Positions 52,889 to 63,017 of a stretch of 64,000 nt of DNA are shown here, in pieces. The translations under genes and the position numbers were made by a program. Source of the stretch: Dokdonella_A sp963775445 (GTDB lineage: Bacteria; Pseudomonadota; Gammaproteobacteria; Xanthomonadales; Rhodanobacteraceae); assembly GCA_963775445.1 (NCBI GenBank), contig CAVZIT010000004.1:496001-560000 (forward strand), in the 5' to 3' direction. A model generated the notes under the pieces. The model was not told the origin of the DNA and did no database searches. It was given only the letters and a program-made list of their open reading frames with translations. Position 1 is the first letter of the stretch; each line of letters opens with the position of its first letter.

Positions 52889-55575
52889 GCGAGCGCTTCT
52901 CCCGAATCCAGTTTGGCCCGTGGCGGTGCGGGTGCAAGATATCCGACCAGGGTACACAGCACGCCATAGGCGATGAACGAGCCGATGCCGAGCAGATTGC
53001 CCAGATGCTGGCGATCGACCAGGATCAGTTTGGCCAGTACCAGGCCCATCAGCACGGCCCCTGCCAGCCACAATGCGCGTCGGCCGCGGCGCGAGCCGAG
53101 AATCCACGCGACGACGCCGAGCACACTCCAGACGATCGTCAGACTGGTCTGTGCAAGGCCGGTCCACGGCAACGCGGAATTCCATGGCGATCGTCCCCAG
53201 AAATGCACCGTGCGCAGCGTCATGCACGTGAGCAATGCAAAAGCCAGCGCCGACAACAAGGGAATGCGCCAACGCACCAGCAGACGCGGCGCCGGTCCTG
53301 ACCGCAGCCAGTGCACCGCCAGCCCAAGGGCGCCAAGCTCGGCCAGTTCGACCGGATTCAGCACGGGCATCCATGGCAATGGCGCGCTGCCCGCAGCGAG
53401 GAACAGCGAGACCACCCAGCCGACTCCGAGCAGCGCAAAATACGTTGAGTGCATCGGCGTGCGACACGCATCGAAGCGCGCGCCGCGTGGCATCGCGAGC
53501 CACGCCCAGCGAAACAGCGCCAGCGCCGTGACCGCCAGCCATGGCAGCGCGATCGTCAGGATGCGCCAGCCATCGGCCAATGCCAGATGCCGCGCAATGT
53601 ATCCGCCAAGCAGCGACAGGACGGTCGGCCACACCAGCCACCACACACCCTGCACCCACGAGGCAAATTCATCCTCGCTGGCCCGCAGGCAAATGAGGCT
53701 GCGTACGCCGAGGAGATCGAAGGCGATCCACGCCGCGATGCCATAACCGGCGAATGGTTGGAGGTGGGCGCTGGACTCGGCGAATGCCAGCGGAATCGCG
53801 ATGAGGAATGCGGCGAGCGTGGTCAATACCAGAGGCCGCGCCGGACGCCAGCGTGCGCCTTCGGCCGCGAGCCAACCTGTTATCGCCGCGAAGGCGAGAA
53901 AAAAATCGGCGCGGTTCATCGGCGCGACGAAGCGGTCGATTTCATTGATCGCATTGCCGCACCACCAAGCAAGGGCCCACAGATAGCATGCTGTCGCGAG
54001 CTCCAGCTTGCCCCGGTCACGCGTCCAATGGGCGGACGCGAATCCGGCGATCGCAATCAGCAGCGCGCCCATGCAGGTTGGATTCGCGAGTGCGTGCGTG
54101 TCGCGGGTCCAGTCGCCTGCGCCGAGAAAGAATGCGAGCGCGGCTGCAACCTGCAAAGCAAAGCCGGTCCAGACAGGCAGGCGCCGATCCTGCTTCAGCC
54201 CGAGCCATACCAAGCCAGCGCCTTCCAGCGCGAAAACGCTGGCCGTCGCGCGCGCGGACAGCGCCAGCGGTATCGCAAGCGTGGCGAAGCCAACGGCGAG
54301 CAATGCATGCGTTTGCCCGAGCGCTGCGTAGCGCTCGCGCCGGATCAACGTCCATGCGAGAGCGGTGTAGAGAGCCGCGAGACCCAGCGCATGGAACGCG
54401 AGTGGCAGTCGTGCGCCGTTGAGCAGCGCCGCCTCGAGCGTGAATGCGATGAGTGGTGTGCCGAACAACAGGCAGCCGTCGATGCGATCGCTGCGACGGG
54501 CCGGTCGCTTGCGTGCGTAGAGAATCGGGATCAGCAGATAAAAAGCGAAGAACAGGAAAAGGAACGGCTGCGTACTCGCGTATTTCGCCGGATCGTAGAC
54601 CAGCACGCCCCACACCGTGCCGATGCCCCAGGTGAACAGGAAGCCGACGAGGTTGAGCACGCGCCATGGCCGGACCCAGGCAATGAAGAAGATCGCGGCG
54701 TTGAGCAGCGCGTAATACGAAAACAGCACGACATGATTGCCGTTGCCGCTCGACAACCAGATTGGCGCGAGAAATCCGGCGAGGATACCGAGCAGCGCAA
54801 GCGTGCGAGAATTCTGCAGCACGGCGAGCACGCAGAGGCCCGCGACCAGCACCACGCTCAAGGCGAACGCCGCGGCAGCCGGCAACAGACCATAAAGCTT
54901 GAACGCCGCGAATACGGTCAGAAGCAGGACGCCGATTGCGCCTCCCTCGAGCGCCAGCGCAAATGCCCGCTTGTCCTCGCGTTGGCGCCAGCCAAAAACC
55001 AACGCGGCGATTGCCGCCGCCGAGACGCCGGCAAGGCGCAGCTGAATCGGCAAGCGCAGCCAACCCTGGTCGCTTGCATATTTGAGCAGGGCTGCGACGC
55101 CCGCCAGCAAAACCAGCATGCCGATCTTCACCGGCACGTTGCCGACCGTAAACCAGCGTTTCACCGTGCGCAGCGCGACATCGACAGGACCGGGTTGCGC
55201 CGACGCACTCTTCCATGCCGAAGGCGCGGCTGCCGAGCCTGGCAATGAGGAGGGCAGTGGCGCGGGCATCGCAGGTGGTTCGACAGCGGGCAACACCGTT
55301 GGCGATTCCGATTGCGCGGCCGGTTGGGTCGACGCGCGCGGCGTGGGTGTCGGAGAGGATTCCGCTTCCGCAGGCGCTTGTGGTGTCTCGACGCGGCCGG
55401 TCGCGCTGTTTGCCGGCAGCTCCGATTGCCGCCGGTCGACGAGCAGCTTGGCGAGCTTGCCTTCAAGCGATTCAACCCGGCGCTTGAGCGATCCGATCGA
55501 TACCAGCGCGAGCACCAGCAACACCGGGATCGCGATGGCAATCAGCAGCGCCAGTCCGATCAACTGCTCGAACAT
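52885..55575 (-). CDS. DUF2339 polytopic membrane protein
   Basis: This is an 896-residue integral membrane protein. One N-terminal membrane helix (about 5-27) and a coiled-coil (SLKRRVESLEGKLAKLLVDR) are followed by a long Pro/Ala/Ser-rich linker. More than twenty membrane helices then run to the C-terminus, with repeated hallmark segments such as VPVKIGMLVLLAGVAALLKY and LALEGGAIGVLLL. This is the DUF2339 layout. Its partner DUF3999 overlaps it by four bases. The molecular function is unknown. Confidence 0.9.
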   Translation of the reverse strand: MFEQLIGLALLIAIAIPVLLVLALVSIGSLKRRVESLEGKLAKLLVDRRQSELPANSATGRVETPQAPAEAESSPTPTPRASTQPAAQSESPTVLPAVEPPAMPAPLPSSLPGSAAAPSAWKSASAQPGPVDVALRTVKRWFTVGNVPVKIGMLVLLAGVAALLKYASDQGWLRLPIQLRLAGVSAAAIAALVFGWRQREDKRAFALALEGGAIGVLLLTVFAAFKLYGLLPAAAAFALSVVLVAGLCVLAVLQNSRTLALLGILAGFLAPIWLSSGNGNHVVLFSYYALLNAAIFFIAWVRPWRVLNLVGFLFTWGIGTVWGVLVYDPAKYASTQPFLFLFFAFYLLIPILYARKRPARRSDRIDGCLLFGTPLIAFTLEAALLNGARLPLAFHALGLAALYTALAWTLIRRERYAALGQTHALLAVGFATLAIPLALSARATASVFALEGAGLVWLGLKQDRRLPVWTGFALQVAAALAFFLGAGDWTRDTHALANPTCMGALLIAIAGFASAHWTRDRGKLELATACYLWALAWWCGNAINEIDRFVAPMNRADFFLAFAAITGWLAAEGARWRPARPLVLTTLAAFLIAIPLAFAESSAHLQPFAGYGIAAWIAFDLLGVRSLICLRASEDEFASWVQGVWWLVWPTVLSLLGGYIARHLALADGWRILTIALPWLAVTALALFRWAWLAMPRGARFDACRTPMHSTYFALLGVGWVVSLFLAAGSAPLPWMPVLNPVELAELGALGLAVHWLRSGPAPRLLVRWRIPLLSALAFALLTCMTLRTVHFWGRSPWNSALPWTGLAQTSLTIVWSVLGVVAWILGSRRGRRALWLAGAVLMGLVLAKLILVDRQHLGNLLGIGSFIAYGVLCTLVGYLAPAPPRAKLDSGEALA

Positions 55576-55686
55576 CGTTCCTCCCCGGCCTTCGCCCCAT
55601 GGAAGACCCGTCCACTTTACTCGCGTTCAGGATCAAAGCGCATCGCGCGAATCACACGTCTGACGCGGGCGCTACAATCGGTGGTG

Positions 55687-56172
55687 ATGAAACTCCAAGG
55701 CTCCTGCCACTGCGCTCGCGTGACGTTCTCGGTCGACGCCTACGCGCCCACTCCGTTCATGCTTTGCTATTGCTCGATCTGCCGCAAAACCGCGGGCGGT
55801 GGGGGCTTTGCGATCAATCTCGGCGCCTACCGCAAGACGCTGAAGGTGCGTGGACGCGAACACGTCGGCGTTTACCGCGCGAAGATCGAGCGCGATGGCA
55901 AGCGTCGCGCCAGCAGCGCACGCCGACACTTCTGCAAGCACTGCGGAAGCGCCCTTTGGGCCTGGGATCCAGCCTGGCCCGATCTGGTTCACCCGCATGC
56001 ATCGGCAATCGACACACCTTTGCCGAAGCCGCCAGAGCGCTTTCATATCCTGCTCGATTCGAAGGCGAACTGGGTCGAAGTACCGCGCGGCAAGCGCGAG
56101 CACCATTTCGAGCACTTTCCGGACGAATCGCTTGAGGAATGGCACCGCCGACACGGGCTGCTGGACGCATGA
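55687..56172 (+). CDS. second GFA-family zinc-binding protein
   Basis: This 161-residue protein has the GFA/CENP-V fold. Zinc-ligand cysteines are CHC (Cys7, Cys9), CYCSIC (Cys27, Cys29, Cys32) and CKHC (Cys83, Cys86). It is only distantly similar to the copy at 41142 and is longer, with a C-terminal HFEHFPDESLEEWHRRHGL segment. Substrate unknown. A TACAAT sequence at 55673-55678 lies so close to the ATG that a very short leader is possible. The gene is between the DUF2339 gene (divergent) and lhr. Confidence 0.9.
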   Translation: MKLQGSCHCARVTFSVDAYAPTPFMLCYCSICRKTAGGGGFAINLGAYRKTLKVRGREHVGVYRAKIERDGKRRASSARRHFCKHCGSALWAWDPAWPDLVHPHASAIDTPLPKPPERFHILLDSKANWVEVPRGKREHHFEHFPDESLEEWHRRHGLLDA

Positions 56173-56278
56173 GCTTGCGTCTCACGGACTGCGAATCGAT
56201 TGTGATCGAATCGCTGAATCCCCATGTTCCAGCATCCCGGACGTCGTCATTGCGAGCAACGTCGTACCTGCGCCCAGC

Positions 56279-59200
56279 ATGTCACTTGAGTCCTTCCATC
56301 CAGCTGTAGCGGCCTGGTTCGGCGCCACGTTCGCCGCGCCGACTCCGGCGCAGATCCAGGCTTGGCCGGCCATTCGCTCGGGGCGACACGCGCTGATCGC
56401 GGCCCCGACCGGGTCCGGAAAGACGTTCGCCGCATTTCTTGCCGCGATCGATGATCTGGTGCGCCGGGGTGTCGAGAGTCCGTTGCCGGATGAGACGGCG
56501 ATCGTTTACGTCTCGCCACTCAAGGCCCTCTCCAACGACATCCGCATCAATCTCGAAGCCCCGCTGGCGGGCATCCGCGCCGAACTCGAGCGACTCGGTT
56601 TGCCTGATGTCGAGATCACCACGATGGTGCGCACCGGCGATACGCCACAGGTCGAGCGTGCAAGAATGCGCAAGCGTCCGCCGCATATCGTCGTGACGAC
56701 GCCCGAATCGCTGTACATCTTGCTCGGTTCCGAATCGGGACGGCGCATGCTCGCGACGACGCGAAGTGTCATCGTCGACGAGATCCACGCACTGGCGTCG
56801 AACAAGCGTGGCAGTCATCTGGCACTGTCACTGGCACGCCTCGAAGCACTGTGTGAACGGCGTCTGGTGCGGGTGGGTTTGTCGGCGACGCAGAAGCCGC
56901 TGCAAGAGGTCGCCCGGTTTCTGGTCGGATCGGCCCCGGAGGCATGCGACACCGCCCCTCCTGCGGTAGCTACCGGCGCAATCGCGGGAAGTAATACGCC
57001 GATGCATGATTGCGTGATCGTGGATGTCGGATACGCGAGCAACCGCGAGTTGCGCATCGAAGTACCGCCTGCGCCGCTTGAGGCGGTAATGTCGGCCGAC
57101 GCCTGGAGCGCGGTGTACGCGCGCGTGGCTGAGCTCGCGGAATCTCACCGCACGACATTGGTTTTCGTCAATACCCGGCGCATGGCCGAACGTGCGGCGC
57201 GGCACTTGAGCGAGCGGCTCGGCAAGGAGAAAGTCGCCGCACATCATGGAAGTCTCGCCAAGGAGACGCGGCTTGCGGCCGAGCAACGCTTGAAGCGCGG
57301 CGACCTGCGCGTGCTCGTCGCGACCGCATCGCTGGAACTCGGCATCGATATCGGCGATGTCGACCTTGTCTGCCAGCTCGGCTCGCCGCGTTCGATCGCC
57401 GCGTTTGTCCAGCGGGCAGGTCGATCGGGACATGCCGTCGGTGGCACGTCGAAGGCATTCCTTTTTCCGCAGTCGCGCGACGATCTGGTCGAATGCGCGG
57501 CATTGCTCGACAGCGTGCGCCGCGGCGAGCTCGATGCGCTGCATGTCGTGCGCGCGCCACTTGATGTGCTGGCCCAGCAGCTGGTCGCGGAAATCGCTTG
57601 CCGCGAATGGGACGAACAAGCGCTGTTCGATCTGGTTCGCAGCGCATGGCCCTATGCCGGATTGGAGCGCAGCGAATTCACGCGGATCGTGCGCATGCTG
57701 GCCGACGGATTCACGACGCGTTTCGGTCCGCGATCGGCCTATGTCCATCGCGATGCCGTCAACGGCATGTTGCGCGCGCGGCGCAGTGCGCGCCTGACTG
57801 CGATCACGTCCGGCGGAGCGATTCCGGACACTGCCGATTACGAAGTCGTGCTGGAACCTTCGGCGCAGATGGTCGGGACGGTCAACGAGGATTTCGCGGT
57901 CGAGAGCATCGCTGGCGACATTTTCCAGCTCGGCAACATGTCGTATCGCATCCTGCGCGTCGAGCGCGGCCGCGTGCGCGTCGAGGATGCCCAGGGCGCG
58001 CCACCGACGATTCCGTTCTGGCTCGGCGAAGCACCCGGACGAAGCGACGAGCTGTCGTTTGCCGTATCGCGCTTGCGAGCGGATGTATCGAGGTGCCTGG
58101 ATGCCGGCGGTCGCGAAACAGCGCTGTCGTGGCTTGCCGAAGAAGTGGGGCTCGATGACTCGGCGGCGCGCCAGATCGTCGATTATCTCGGTGCGGCGAA
58201 GGCTGCCCTCGGCGTATTGCCGACACGACGCGAGCTCGCGGTCGAGCGTTTCTTCGACGAATCGGGCGGCACGCAACTGGTGATCCACTCGCCGCTGGGA
58301 AGCCGCATCAACCGCGCCTGGGGCCTCGCGCTGCGCAAGCGCTTCTGTCGCAAGTTCAATTTCGAATTGCAGGGAGCCGCCACCGAGGACGCAATCGTGC
58401 TGTCGCTGTCGACCAGCCACAGTTTTCCACTTGAGGAGATCTCGAGTTACCTCCACTCCAACTCGGTGCGCGATGTGCTGACCCAGGCACTGCTGGATGC
58501 GCCGATGTTTGGCGTGCGCTGGCGCTGGAATGCAACGACCGCCCTCGCGCTGCCCCGTTTCGTCGGTGGCAGGAAGGTCGCGCCGCAGATCCAGCGCATG
58601 AAATCCGAGGATCTGCTCGCAACGGTATTCCCGGACCAGGTCGCCTGTGCCGAGAATCTCGCAGGCGAACGGCAGATACCGGATCACCCGCTTGTCGCCC
58701 AGACGCTCCACGATTGCCTGAATGAGGCGATGGACGTCGATGGCCTGATCGATTTGCTGCGCGCTCTCGAATCGGGCGAAGTACATTTCGTCGCGCGCGA
58801 TCTGACCGAACCCTCGCCGCTGGCGGCCGAAGTGCTCGGCGCGCGACCGTATGCTTATCTTGATGATGCGCCGCTTGAGGAACGCCGCACCCAGGCGGTT
58901 TCAAGTCGGCGTTGGGTCGACGCCGAAACCGCTGCGGATTTTGGCCGCCTCGATCCGGATGCCATCGAGGCAGTTCGCGAAGAAGCATGGCCAGCAGCAC
59001 GAACGGCCGACGAATTGCACGACGCGCTGATGAGTCTCGCCTTCCTGCGCGAGGGTGAGGAACGCGCAAGCAACGGCTGGGCGGATTTGTTCGAAGAGCT
59101 GGGCAAGGTCCAACGGGCCACGTGCCTGCGACTTGCGGATGGCGATGGAGCTTCCTTCGCTGCGACCGTCAGGCTCTGGGTCGCAGCCGAACGGCTCCCG

Positions 59201-60730
59201 CAATTCCATGCGATTTTTCCCGAGGCGAAAGTGCATCCGCTGGTCGATGCGCCGGCCGAATACGCGAGCGAGGTCTGGACGCAGGAAGATGCGTTGCTCG
59301 ATATCGTCCGGGCCCGGCTGACCGGACTCGGCCCGATCGACGCGCCGGAAATCGCGCGATCGCTCGCGTTACCGCTTGCCGATGTCGAGGTCGCGCTCGC
59401 TCGCCTCGAAAGTGAAGGCTACGTGATGCGTGGAAAATTCACCGAATCGGCAACGGGGGTCGAATGGTGCGAACGTCATCTGCTTGCGCGCATTCATCGT
59501 TACACCGTGGGACGCCTGCGTCGGGAGATCGAGCCGGTCGAGCCGCGCGACTTCATGCGTTTCCTGTTCGAGTGGCAGCACGTTGCGCCGGGGACCGTGC
59601 TCGCCGGTCCAGAGGCGCTGGCCGGCGTACTCACCCAGCTTGAAGGCTATGAGGCGCCGGCTGCGGCGTGGGAGAACGAAATCCTCACCGCGCGCATCGA
59701 GGATTACGAGCCATCCTGGCTCAATGACCTGTGTCTGGCCGGGCGCGTCGTCTGGACGCGCCTGCGGGTCGCAGCCGCTGACCCGGCGCGCATGCGCGCC
59801 GCCGGTCCGGTACGCTCGACGCCAGTCGTTCTGTTGCAACGGCGCAATCTTTCGTTGTGGGCGGCATGCGCTCAAAGCCCCACATACGCAACGGCCGCAG
59901 TCTCTTCGCGCGCGCAAGCGGTGGTGCAACAGCTCGCGTCCCATGGCGCGGCATTCTTTGACGAACTCAGCGATGCGACCGGCCTGCTGTCCTCCGAACT
60001 GGAAGATGCGCTGGCCGAGCTGGTCGCCGTCGGGCTGGTCAATTCGGACAGTTTCGCCGGTTTGCGCGCACTGCTGGTGCCAGCGGCGAAGCGCAATTCA
60101 CGCCGCCGTCGGCGTCGGGCACTGTTCGGCATCGCCGATGCGGGTCGCTGGGGCCTGCTCCGACGGAGCCCCGAAGTGCCCGCCGAGAACGCCAGCTCGT
60201 CCCGTCGGCAGACCGCGCCGGAAATTCTCGAACTCGTGGCATGGACGCTACTGCGACGCTACGGCGTCGTCTGCTGGCGCGCTCTCGCACGTGAAGCGCC
60301 CTGGATGCCCCCATGGCGCGAACTGGTACGCGTGTTCCAGCGCCTCGAAGCGCGCGGTGAAATCCGCGGTGGCCGCTTCATCGCCGGCCTTTCGGGTGAA
60401 CAGTTTGCGCTGCCCGATGCGGTCGGCCTGTTGCGCAAGGTGAGGAACACGCCTCGCGACGGCATTCTGGTCTCGCTCAGCGGCGCCGATCCGCTGAACC
60501 TGGTGGGCAACGTGGTTGCGGGTGCGCACGTGCCGACGCTGGCCTCCGCGCGCGTGCTGTATCGCGATGGCATGCCGATCGCAACGCGGGTCGGCGGCGT
60601 GATCACGTTGCTCGAATCGATGGATGCCGCGAGCGAATGGACGGCACGGCTGCGGCTGCTGCGTGGACATCACGCATCGCCGGATACGGCGGAGACGCCA
60701 CCGGTTTTGGCGCACGACAATGCGAACTGA
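56279..60730 (+). CDS. lhr: Lhr-type large ATP-dependent helicase
   Basis: This 1483-residue superfamily 2 helicase has Walker A APTGSGKT (42-49), SPLKALSNDI, TTPESLYILL, the DEIH box (167-170), GLSATQKPLQEVARF, LVATASLELGIDIGDVDLV and the motif VI region FVQRAGRSGH. A winged-helix and Lhr core domain follow, then a long C-terminal region (about 880 onwards) typical of full-length bacterial Lhr, which acts on RNA:DNA or damaged DNA. Length is close to E. coli Lhr. The start lacks a clear ribosome site; the reading frame stays open upstream into the GFA gene without similarity. Confidence 0.93.
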   Translation: MSLESFHPAVAAWFGATFAAPTPAQIQAWPAIRSGRHALIAAPTGSGKTFAAFLAAIDDLVRRGVESPLPDETAIVYVSPLKALSNDIRINLEAPLAGIRAELERLGLPDVEITTMVRTGDTPQVERARMRKRPPHIVVTTPESLYILLGSESGRRMLATTRSVIVDEIHALASNKRGSHLALSLARLEALCERRLVRVGLSATQKPLQEVARFLVGSAPEACDTAPPAVATGAIAGSNTPMHDCVIVDVGYASNRELRIEVPPAPLEAVMSADAWSAVYARVAELAESHRTTLVFVNTRRMAERAARHLSERLGKEKVAAHHGSLAKETRLAAEQRLKRGDLRVLVATASLELGIDIGDVDLVCQLGSPRSIAAFVQRAGRSGHAVGGTSKAFLFPQSRDDLVECAALLDSVRRGELDALHVVRAPLDVLAQQLVAEIACREWDEQALFDLVRSAWPYAGLERSEFTRIVRMLADGFTTRFGPRSAYVHRDAVNGMLRARRSARLTAITSGGAIPDTADYEVVLEPSAQMVGTVNEDFAVESIAGDIFQLGNMSYRILRVERGRVRVEDAQGAPPTIPFWLGEAPGRSDELSFAVSRLRADVSRCLDAGGRETALSWLAEEVGLDDSAARQIVDYLGAAKAALGVLPTRRELAVERFFDESGGTQLVIHSPLGSRINRAWGLALRKRFCRKFNFELQGAATEDAIVLSLSTSHSFPLEEISSYLHSNSVRDVLTQALLDAPMFGVRWRWNATTALALPRFVGGRKVAPQIQRMKSEDLLATVFPDQVACAENLAGERQIPDHPLVAQTLHDCLNEAMDVDGLIDLLRALESGEVHFVARDLTEPSPLAAEVLGARPYAYLDDAPLEERRTQAVSSRRWVDAETAADFGRLDPDAIEAVREEAWPAARTADELHDALMSLAFLREGEERASNGWADLFEELGKVQRATCLRLADGDGASFAATVRLWVAAERLPQFHAIFPEAKVHPLVDAPAEYASEVWTQEDALLDIVRARLTGLGPIDAPEIARSLALPLADVEVALARLESEGYVMRGKFTESATGVEWCERHLLARIHRYTVGRLRREIEPVEPRDFMRFLFEWQHVAPGTVLAGPEALAGVLTQLEGYEAPAAAWENEILTARIEDYEPSWLNDLCLAGRVVWTRLRVAAADPARMRAAGPVRSTPVVLLQRRNLSLWAACAQSPTYATAAVSSRAQAVVQQLASHGAAFFDELSDATGLLSSELEDALAELVAVGLVNSDSFAGLRALLVPAAKRNSRRRRRRALFGIADAGRWGLLRRSPEVPAENASSSRRQTAPEILELVAWTLLRRYGVVCWRALAREAPWMPPWRELVRVFQRLEARGEIRGGRFIAGLSGEQFALPDAVGLLRKVRNTPRDGILVSLSGADPLNLVGNVVAGAHVPTLASARVLYRDGMPIATRVGGVITLLESMDAASEWTARLRLLRGHHASPDTAETPPVLAHDNAN

Positions 60731-60848
60731 TCGCGACGCGATCGCCGATGCATCCGGCCTTTGCCGATGTTCGCGTTCGCATCGCGAATTCGGTCAAACG
60801 CAAGATGGATTCAGACCGAACCGCGATATCGGCTTGAAATCGAGAGAT

Positions 60849-61805
60849 TCAATCTCGGCAATTGCCCGTTGTCAGCCTGTCGATTTCCGCGAGTTCATCC
60901 ACGCCGAGTTTCCATTGCGCCGCCTTGGCATTCTGCGCGACCTGTTCCGGTCTCGTTGCACCGGCGATGACGCTCGCGACCGGCTCCTGCGCCGCCAGCC
61001 AGGAGAAGGCGAGATCGAGCAGGCTGTGGCCGTGCTGCCCCGCGAAAGCGTCCAGTTTTTCGACGATGTCCCAGTTGGCGTCGGTCAGGTAGCGATCGCC
61101 GAGGCCCTTCCAATGCGCGAAGCGCGATTGTTCCGGTAACGCGACGTCGCGCTGGTACTTGCCGGTGAGCAAACCCGAAGCCAGCGGAAAATACGGCAAC
61201 AGGCCGAGCCCTTCAGCCTTCATGACCGGCAGCCGTTCGTTCTCGATATCGCGCGCGACGAGACTGTATTCGTCCTGGCACGAAATGAAACGCGTCAGAC
61301 TTGTTTCGCGCGCAACCTGCTGCGCGATGGTGACCTCGCGCGCACTGAAATTGGAGCAGCCCACGTAGCGTAACTTGCCGGCCTTGACGAGATCATCCAG
61401 CGCGCGCAGCGTTTCCTCGATCGGTGTCGCGGGATCGGGCTCGTGCATCTGGTACAGATCGATCCAGTCGGTGCCGAGCCGGCGCAGGCTGGCTTCTGCC
61501 GACTGCATCACGTATGCGCGCGAACCGCGTCGTTGTTCGCTCGATCCGTCCATGGGTTTTGCGAATTTCGTCGCAATGACAACTTTCTTGCGGCGCTCGC
61601 CCAGTGCCTTGCCGAGTACGCTTTCAGAAGCACCGCTTTCGCTTCCGTAAATATCAGCGGTGTCGAACAGGGTGATGCCGTGATCGATCGCCGCGTCGAC
61701 GACCTTGCGCGCGGCCTCGAGATCGATGCGTGAACCGAAATTGTTGCAGCCCATGCCGACCAGCGAGACCTCGAGTTGCGAGCCACCGAGTTTGCGTTGC
61801 TGCAT
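60849..61805 (-). CDS. aldo/keto reductase
   Basis: This 318-residue NADPH-dependent oxidoreductase has the TIM-barrel aldo/keto reductase fold. The catalytic tetrad is visible: Asp48 and Tyr53 in FDTADIYG, Lys80 in IATKF, and His121 in YQMHEPD. The cofactor region near the C-terminus (SVIAGATRPEQVAQNAKA) is typical. ATG 61805 has GGAGA upstream; earlier in-frame ATGs are less likely. Substrate unknown. Confidence 0.93.
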   Translation of the reverse strand: MQQRKLGGSQLEVSLVGMGCNNFGSRIDLEAARKVVDAAIDHGITLFDTADIYGSESGASESVLGKALGERRKKVVIATKFAKPMDGSSEQRRGSRAYVMQSAEASLRRLGTDWIDLYQMHEPDPATPIEETLRALDDLVKAGKLRYVGCSNFSAREVTIAQQVARETSLTRFISCQDEYSLVARDIENERLPVMKAEGLGLLPYFPLASGLLTGKYQRDVALPEQSRFAHWKGLGDRYLTDANWDIVEKLDAFAGQHGHSLLDLAFSWLAAQEPVASVIAGATRPEQVAQNAKAAQWKLGVDELAEIDRLTTGNCRD

Positions 61806-61921
61806 GGGATTCTCCATCCATGGTTGCTGACCCATGATGGCATGCACCCGCTGACTCGTTGCCAAAGTCACGGGCGCATACCGGAGATCCGCTGGAAGCG
61901 GCGCAACCGAAAAGGCGAAGC

Positions 61922-62695
61922 TCAACCCGCGTGTTTACGGAACAACAGCATGAAACGATCGGTCTTGCCGATCATCGGCGGCTTGTAGGATATGCGGTCG
62001 CGTTGGTCGGACGGATTGCGCAGTGCGTCGCTCGCGCGCAGGAACTCGAAACCGTGCGCTTCGAAGTCCTTGCGCGCATAGGTTTCATCGATGCGGTGCA
62101 AGGTGCCGGCATCCTTGTTCCCGCTGCCGGGTTTGGCCGAATGGTCGACCACCAACAGCAGGCCGCCGGGCTTGAGCGCGTGCGCGAGTTGGTCGAGCAC
62201 CGCGCCGACTTCGATCTTCGGCCAGCCATCCGAGGGTGATACCCAGTAGAGATCGTGGTACACCTTGATCATGATCACTGCATCCAGCGAGGAGGGCGCA
62301 AGATCCATGTGCGCCGGATCGACCGTGCGATGCTCCACGTTGGGCAAGCGACCATGGCCGATGCGATCGCGCCACCCGTTATTGGAAAACGCGTCGTATG
62401 CCGCATTGTTGAGCAGGATCACGTGGCCCTTTGCACCGACGATGTAACTCAAGATCTCGCTGTAGTAGCCGTCGGCCGCGAGGAAATCGAGTACGCGCAT
62501 GCCGGGCTTGATCCCGGCAAAACGCAGAACCGTGGCGGGCTTGTCGGTCGCATCACGTTTGAGATCGCTCGCGCTGCGGCCGCTGTGCGCAACCGCGGCG
62601 TCGTAGACATCTGCGGCGTGAAGCGCACCTGCAGCGAATGTCATCGCGGAGAAGACCGTCGTCAGCAGTGCGGACCGAATCGCGATTCTGTTCAT
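61922..62695 (-). CDS. exported methyltransferase-like protein
   Basis: This 257-residue protein combines a signal peptide (MNRIAIRSALLTTVFSAMTF, cleaved near ALHA) with a SAM-methyltransferase-like domain. The domain has GIKPGMRVLDFLAADGYYSE, SSLDAVIMIKVYHDLYW and ALKPGGLLLVVDHSA. Such periplasmic predicted methyltransferases (COG4798-like) are found in many proteobacteria, but SAM is not expected in the periplasm, so activity is uncertain. ATG 62695 has GGGAG about 12 bases upstream. It is followed by the aldo/keto reductase gene on the same strand. Confidence 0.82.
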   Translation of the reverse strand: MNRIAIRSALLTTVFSAMTFAAGALHAADVYDAAVAHSGRSASDLKRDATDKPATVLRFAGIKPGMRVLDFLAADGYYSEILSYIVGAKGHVILLNNAAYDAFSNNGWRDRIGHGRLPNVEHRTVDPAHMDLAPSSLDAVIMIKVYHDLYWVSPSDGWPKIEVGAVLDQLAHALKPGGLLLVVDHSAKPGSGNKDAGTLHRIDETYARKDFEAHGFEFLRASDALRNPSDQRDRISYKPPMIGKTDRFMLLFRKHAG

Positions 62696-63017
62696 GAATG
62701 ACGTCTCCCGTGCATGATGGCTGTCAAGAAGCGTCACAGGCTAGTCCGGCGCGACGACCGGCGACCGTCCCGGAAGTAACACCCGGGCAATTCGCGCAAG
62801 AATCGACACGTCGTCTGCGCAGTACCGCCTTGAGTCCGGACTCGGCGCGAAGGAGTGGTAGGCACGAACCCGACCGTCCGGCCACGTCAAAGCACTGTTC
62901 GGGCGTGCGCAAGCTTCGCGAACGGGGATTGCGGTGTTACGGACGCTGTCACGATCGAGACAGGGCCGATTCCACCCCGGGCGGTCGAGTGCGCCGGGCA
63001 GGAAGCGGAAGTCGCGA
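62696..63017. other. intergenic region without a recognisable gene
   Basis: The 322 bases between the exported methyltransferase gene and the CheR-like gene hold no convincing coding sequence on either strand. Short open frames have Arg/Ser-rich shadow composition and no ribosome sites. No terminator, repeat or RNA gene was recognised. It should contain the promoter of the methyltransferase gene. Confidence 0.6.

Noticed and set aside
55673..55686. Leaderless promoter for the second GFA gene
   Set aside because: TACAAT is well placed but no matching -35 element could be found, so it is not listed as a promoter.
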